Source: Balaenoptera acutorostrata (lineage: Eukaryota; Chordata; Mammalia; Artiodactyla; Balaenopteridae). From it: DNA of 64,000 nt. The translations under genes and the position numbers were made by a program. The first letter of the stretch is position 1. Every line of letters starts with the position of its first letter. Below the pieces are notes generated by a model. It saw only the letters and a program-made list of their open reading frames with translations. It searched no databases and had not been told where the DNA came from. The stretch covers positions 24,325,268 through 24,389,267 of the forward strand of contig NC_080074.1 of NCBI RefSeq assembly GCF_949987535.1, given 5' to 3'. This document shows, one piece after another, positions 59,225 through 64,000 of this stretch.

Positions 59225-59654
59225 AGTCTAATTACATTATCACTCACTCACTCAACCAGCCAAGCAACACATTTTTAGCATTGGTTATGTGTAAGGCACG
59301 ATAAGAGATACAGAGAATTACACGTGAACCGTAAGTAACAATACTACATCGTAGCACCAAATGCGTGATGTGGATAAATGCTGCGGAAGTGGACCATTAT
59401 GGGCTGAGAAAATAGAAGTCTTCGTTTAAGAGGTGGGATTAGGTTAGGACATGAGGGATAAGGTAAAGATAGAGGTGGAGAGGAGGGAATTGGTTTTCCA
59501 GGTGGAAAGAGATACAAGCACAGAGATAGAAGAACCCAGAATCCAGTTTGAGAGAGAGCATGTCATTCAACTGCCTAGAGAGACATTAAGTGTGAGGTTG
59601 AAAAGGTTTAAAAGGTAATTATTAGAAGTCTTTGTTAGTACTAAACTAGTTTCC
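59225..59654 (-). mobile_element. LINE-2, antisense, left part
   Basis: CACTCACTCACTCAACCAGC, 'ttggttatgtgtaaggcacgataagagatacagagaat', 'gattaggttaggacatgagg' and 'aattggttttccaggtggaaagagatacaagcac' in reversed L2 order. Confidence 0.75.
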
Positions 59655-59800
59655 TCCAGTCTTTCTCAAGATACAGTCTGGAGAATCATCTGGCATTCCT
59701 ATTGAAAACCCAGAGATGATCCGACCCACTCCAGACTTTGTGAATCAGAATCTTCAGGGATGAGAACTGAGAAACTGGATTTCTGAACAAGTTTGCAAGT
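59655..59800 (+). mobile_element. MER5A-like hAT-Charlie element inside an L2
   Basis: CAGTCTTTCTCAAGATACAG, GAGAATCATCTGGCATTCC and GTGAATCAGAATCTTCAGGG correspond to the MER5A end and centre. L2-like sequence resumes after about 59810. Confidence 0.65.
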
Positions 59801-59965
59801 TACGATATTATTTTTAATCGCTTAGAAGCAACAGGGAACATTTAAAGTGTTTGGGGAGAAGTGAACTGAATGATATATTAGAAGGACTTAAGGAAGGGAA
59901 AATTGGGAGACAAGAAGAAAGTCTGGGCAAGAAGTCCAAAACAGAATTTCTTATTTTAACCTAGA
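59801..59965 (-). mobile_element. LINE-2, antisense, right part
   Basis: 'ggagaagtgaactgaatgatatattagaaggac' and 'gggagacaagaagaaagtctgg' read as the reversed L2 body after the MER5A-like insertion. Confidence 0.55.
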
Positions 59966-60289
59966 TGTGTGGTGATAATAATCACCTTTGCTCCAAATAA
60001 ACATCAATATTTTCATTTCTCTCAAAAGGCCTTAATCCAAAATCTTATCAGAAATTCCTACATATCAATATTCCAATATGTTTTAAAGACTGACTTTGAA
60101 GATCAACTGATTTTGGTAAGACATTACTATTCCCTTAAAAAAAAAAAAACTTTTTAAAGTACACTATTCTACCTCTGATAATTCTGTTTTAGGTGCCCAT
60201 TTTCAGAAGGTCTCACTCAATTCTAACCCTTCAGGTAAACATTAGTTTGGTTAATCCTTAGAGAAATTAGAAAGCCATCCATAAATACT

Positions 60290-60960
60290 ATCATAGTTTA
60301 AAAATTAAGAGAAAAAATAATATTCATTGTTGATGAAGGTATTGAGAAAAGAGGACTATTACTATCTATTTTGAGAGTTTAAATCGACACACCATTTCAA
60401 GGGGCAATAGGTAAAACCTAACAAAATTTTAAATGCCCATACTCTAGCAAAAGAAAAAGTGCTTCTAGTAGTCTAGCTTAGAAAAGCAACTACAGAGACG
60501 CATGAGGATAGATCAATCACATGCACGTGCACACACACATATGCTCACATAATCATTAATATTCAGAAAAAAAGGGGGAGAAAATTTACATGACCATTAA
60601 TAAGGGAATAGTTACATAAGTATTACAGAAAGCTATGCAGTTATAGCTATAAATTCTGAAAATCTATGTTATTGTAGAATAATATTCAAGATGTATAATT
60701 TTAAGTATAAATTGTAGAAAAATATGTATATAATAATGCAATTTTTAATGAAAAAGAAATGTGTATTCATACATTCTTTGCTTGCAGAAAAAGCTCAATT
60801 GTGGTGGAATTGCAGAATGGAACAAGAAGTGAAGGGTAGGGCTTTCACTTTTTAATTTACACATGTCTGTATCACTTAGATTTTTTTATCAATGAGAAAA
60901 TACACTTTTGTAACTTAAAAAATAAACTTAAAAATTTAACTTTGAAGTAGCTAAAATATA
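60290..60960 (+). mobile_element. Old LINE-1 (L1M) 3' portion
   Basis: 'aatcgacacaccatttcaaggggcaataggtaaaacctaacaaaattttaaatgcccatactctagc', 'gaccattaataagggaatagttacataag' and 'tgtctgtatcacttagatttttttatcaatgag' follow ancient L1 ORF2-to-tail order, ending in an A-rich patch. Confidence 0.77.
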
Positions 60961-62659
60961 CAGTATTTACAATCTATTAAATGCTTGTCAAGGATTTTAA
61001 ATAACTTCTGAAAATAGTGTCACTTTTGAAGGTGGTGTGGAGGGGAAACTGGCTTCCTTTCACTTTGATTAATTAATTCTCAAAATTTAATGGAACTGCA
61101 GGCTTTTAAAATCATCCAGAAAAGTTACAGATGTACATACTGACTTCTACTTTACAAAAACCTTTCCATTTTAGTTAATCTATCAATCTTTCTACTTGAT
61201 GGAGGAAACTTTATATTTATATTTTTAAAGAGTATGAAATAAATACATACCCATAATATTAGAGCTCATAGACTAAATTATATAATTATGCTACTTAATC
61301 ATTCACTAGATACCTTTCATAAGACAACCTTCACTCATTCTCCAATTTAATACTATTAGGTGCTTAGTTCCCATAAAATATCCTAACTTATATGGGAATG
61401 CTGAATATGAACATTTATTTTACATTTAAGTGTAATAGCAATTTGTTCTCATAATTTCATCCAACAGATGCCAGTTAAGTCACTAACTTCAAACTACGTT
61501 CAAGATGGGGTTTTTCCCTACACAAACAGAGCAATTTTTAAAAAAATTAACTAATTTATGTATCTTTTTAAAAGTCAAGAAATATCTTTGAACTCTCAAA
61601 CATTATAGGGAAAAAAATCACATAGTTTCATCATGAAATTCTATATAGTTAGGTAGATTTATGTATTTCCCAGGTTTAATTTTCCAATTTTTCAGCAGTT
61701 TGGTTTTAATCTGAATTCTAGCTAATTTAAAGAAACATGAGGGGAAAAGTAAAATATAAAATAGTTACGATGTAAAGCAAATCATATTTTTATATATTTA
61801 ATAGTACCAATGGTACACACGTATCCTTTGCTGGCTGTTATGTTATAGTGAAAGGAACAGCTTTACCAAGCCTACTCAGATAGGAAATAATAAGGAGAGG
61901 ATTATTTACTGCAGAGTTTTCATAGAGTTTGATGGCAATTAGTAAGTCGTATAGCTCTTATTTTATTTAAATTACTTTTAAAGTCATGTTTTACAAACTG
62001 AGAATACTTAAGCAAACACTGAGTTCTTGAACAAAAGTATCCTTTCTATAAATGTAAAACTGGAAAGTTCAATAAAATAAAATTATACAAAAGGTTTTCT
62101 CTAGCTATATGATCGACTATTGTTGGAGTAGCTTCTGCATCATTTTGGCATAAATATGTTAAAACGTGAGATTTCATCTCTTCACTGACCTAAGACTTTT
62201 AGTACTTTCTGAATCCAAGGTTACAGTCAGTTTGATACAAAGAACATCTAGGATGGACCAAAAATTATTTATCAACAAAAAGCTTATAGAAGAGACAAAG
62301 CATATAGCTATGAAACAATTAGAAAATATTTTGAAAATAACAGTGTTACTATGTGTAGTACAATCATAGAGTAAAAGAATGGGTCACAAAAATATTCACC
62401 ATAATTTCTCTGGTGTTTCCCAAGTCCTCAGGTTTGGTCGTTTTTCCTCATAACTATAACAAACATATAAACACATATTTTAGAATATGCATAAATATTC
62501 TTCAGCTTTATCAATGCTAGTGGCCCAACCGCTGCCCTGGGACTTAACACCCTGTAGTCTTGTAAGAACTGCAAAAATTGAGAATAAGACAGGTAAAGTT
62601 CCATGGCACATATTGGTAGCTCAACAAACATTGTTTGCTATGATGATTTTTATTTCTTT
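60961..62659. other. Non-coding, very AT-rich
   Basis: No gene or repeat family recognised. Confidence 0.4.
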
Positions 62660-62790
62660 CTGCTATCAGGGAAACTTGTTCATTCGTTTAACAAATACTA
62701 CTGTGCTCCTCCTATGTGCTAGATAGGCTGCTTGGTACAATGCTTGCTGAGGGGGACAGAAGATGAATAAATGGATATGGTTCCTAAACA
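62660..62790 (-). mobile_element. LINE-2 tail, antisense
   Basis: TTCATTCGTTTAACAAATAC then CTCCTATGTGCTAGATAGGC and 'ttggtacaatgcttgctgagggggacag' match the reversed L2 end. Confidence 0.75.
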
Positions 62791-63942
62791 GACATGAGCC
62801 GGTGTCCTTGTTTTAAAGGTTTTTTTTCAGAGAAAGTAATTCTATAATCCTTTTTTTAGCGATGTTTTCCAGGTCCACCATAGCTTATTTCAACACCTTA
62901 AAATACTTATACCTTTGTTTTTTATTTCTATTAGCTCTCAAAAAACATAGTCATACCCTTTACATGCATTAAGCTTATGACATGTGTGCATGTTTTTTGT
63001 TTGTTTTTAAAATACCTTTTAGGTTATATACAGCAAGGCAGAATAACAGAAAAATTAACACTTGTCCTAGTTTAAGCCTAACCATTAAGAAGCTTAGGAT
63101 AAAAAGGAAACTGGTTTGATTTTAAATTTAGGCTACATAAGTCATATCAGAAACAACCTGCCCAGCAGGTGTGCTGGGGGTTAATGCCATAGCTTTGGGT
63201 TTAAGAACAAGTACTATTAACTTTTTAAAAGGTTTCACAAAACCAGCACCTCCAAAGTAATAAAATTGGTCTTAATTCTTCTTAGTGTTTGTGCAGCTGC
63301 AGAATTTTTCATTTTTTCTCAAAATACTTCTACTTCATCAGCAACAGATGAATTCATTAACTTCATTATTAATTCAAACGATTTTTTCATTTTTGTAAGC
63401 CCCAAGGTTGCCTCACTAAGATCAGCATTCTCTCTGCATGCATAAAACGTAATCAATCTCTATTATAGTCATGAAAATGGTATTTGTCACTTTGCTGAGA
63501 AAAAAAAATCAATGTATCTTCCAAGGCTGAGCAGGAATTTAATGCAGTGAATTGAAGACTGTTAGAGAAATTTAGCTTGCCAGGAGTTTAGGACAAGCTA
63601 ATCGAAATCTGGAAAATTCACAGAAGATTAGCCAATGAAATACATAGATATGCCATAGAAATTAATATTTAGGTAAAAGAATAACCTGTCATCTCCAATC
63701 CTGACGAGAAAATGGATTTAGACAGGTGAATCTCCAAGGGGTCGCCACTTTAAAAAACAAAAGTGAAATCATACACCAAGAAAACATTCCTTGAACATGG
63801 TTGATAAATAAGAAAGGTTTCATTCTCTTTTCCTATAAAATTTACCAGGTAAAGAGATACTTTCAGAGTTGCAAAATTGTAAGAAACCTTAAAGCCAAGA
63901 AACCTATAGAGATATTATCATTAGAAATACACTGGCTCTGGG
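62791..63942. other. Non-coding, AT-rich, unique
   Basis: No gene or known repeat. 63270-63660 is repeat-free with TCATTAACTTCATTATTAAT and may include conserved noncoding sequence. Confidence 0.35.
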
Positions 63943-64000
63943 GTTAAAAAAAAATTTTTTTTAATTGAAGTATAGTTGATATACAATATTATGTAAGTTA
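63943..64000 (-). mobile_element. LINE-1 3' end, cut by the window edge
   Basis: A/T-run then TTTTAATTGAAGTATAGTTG and ATATACAATATTATGTAAGT, the reversed cetartiodactyl L1 tail. The body lies beyond the end of the window. Confidence 0.88.

Overview
The window is nuclear DNA from a placental mammal, almost certainly a cetartiodactyl and probably a whale, dolphin or relative. This rests on interspersed repeats. A tRNA-derived SINE at 24018-24108 reads, on the minus strand, like the cetacean/hippo CHR type (a 'CTTCCAATGCAG' core, not the ruminant 'CTGCCAATGCAG' form). Several LINE-1 3' ends carry the cetartiodactyl-type tail (8393-8663, 13603-13717, 28222-29757, 63943-64000). I saw no BovB, Bov-tA or pig PRE1 copies. 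The species call is an inference from remembered consensus sequences. The deeper layer is general to mammals: MIR, L2, old L1M, hAT-Charlie and a Tigger-like element.

I find no intact protein-coding gene, tRNA, rRNA, CpG island or CRISPR array. The open frames of 60-182 codons look like chance frames or repeat fragments: they lack family motifs, are interrupted on both sides, or lie inside L1, L2, MER or MIR sequence. The window reads as an AT-rich gene desert or a very large intron.

The one genic signal is on the minus strand at 20468-20975. It is two adjacent exon-like blocks of a dynein heavy chain, from the linker/tail segment that precedes the motor AAA ring. They are separated by a 117-base intron and bounded by consensus-like splice sites. 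Peptide motifs such as LLDDIQKGWSDYLEEK and AKGLVEEWLHE make the family clear, but each block carries a reading-frame break and no further dynein exons could be recognised nearby. I call it a relic of an unprocessed (intron-containing) dynein heavy chain copy.

Layout: 1-9.4 kb is dense in old repeats (L1M, hAT, L2, MIR), including an L2 of about 1.6 kb split by a younger L1 tail. 9.4-20 kb is mostly unique sequence with MIR and L2 pieces. 20.4-21.6 kb holds the dynein relic and a homeobox-site-rich stretch. 24.0 kb holds the SINE. 28.2-29.8 kb holds a 5'-inverted (twin-primed) L1 with a perfect 15-bp target duplication. 31.9-32.6 kb holds a Tigger-like transposon inserted in a MIR. 35-52 kb is mostly unique AT-rich DNA with sparse MIR/L2 and stretches that look like conserved noncoding elements. 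52.7-64 kb has old L1M and L2 fragments and microsatellites. Since there is no working gene, no pathway can be assembled; any function here would be regulatory.
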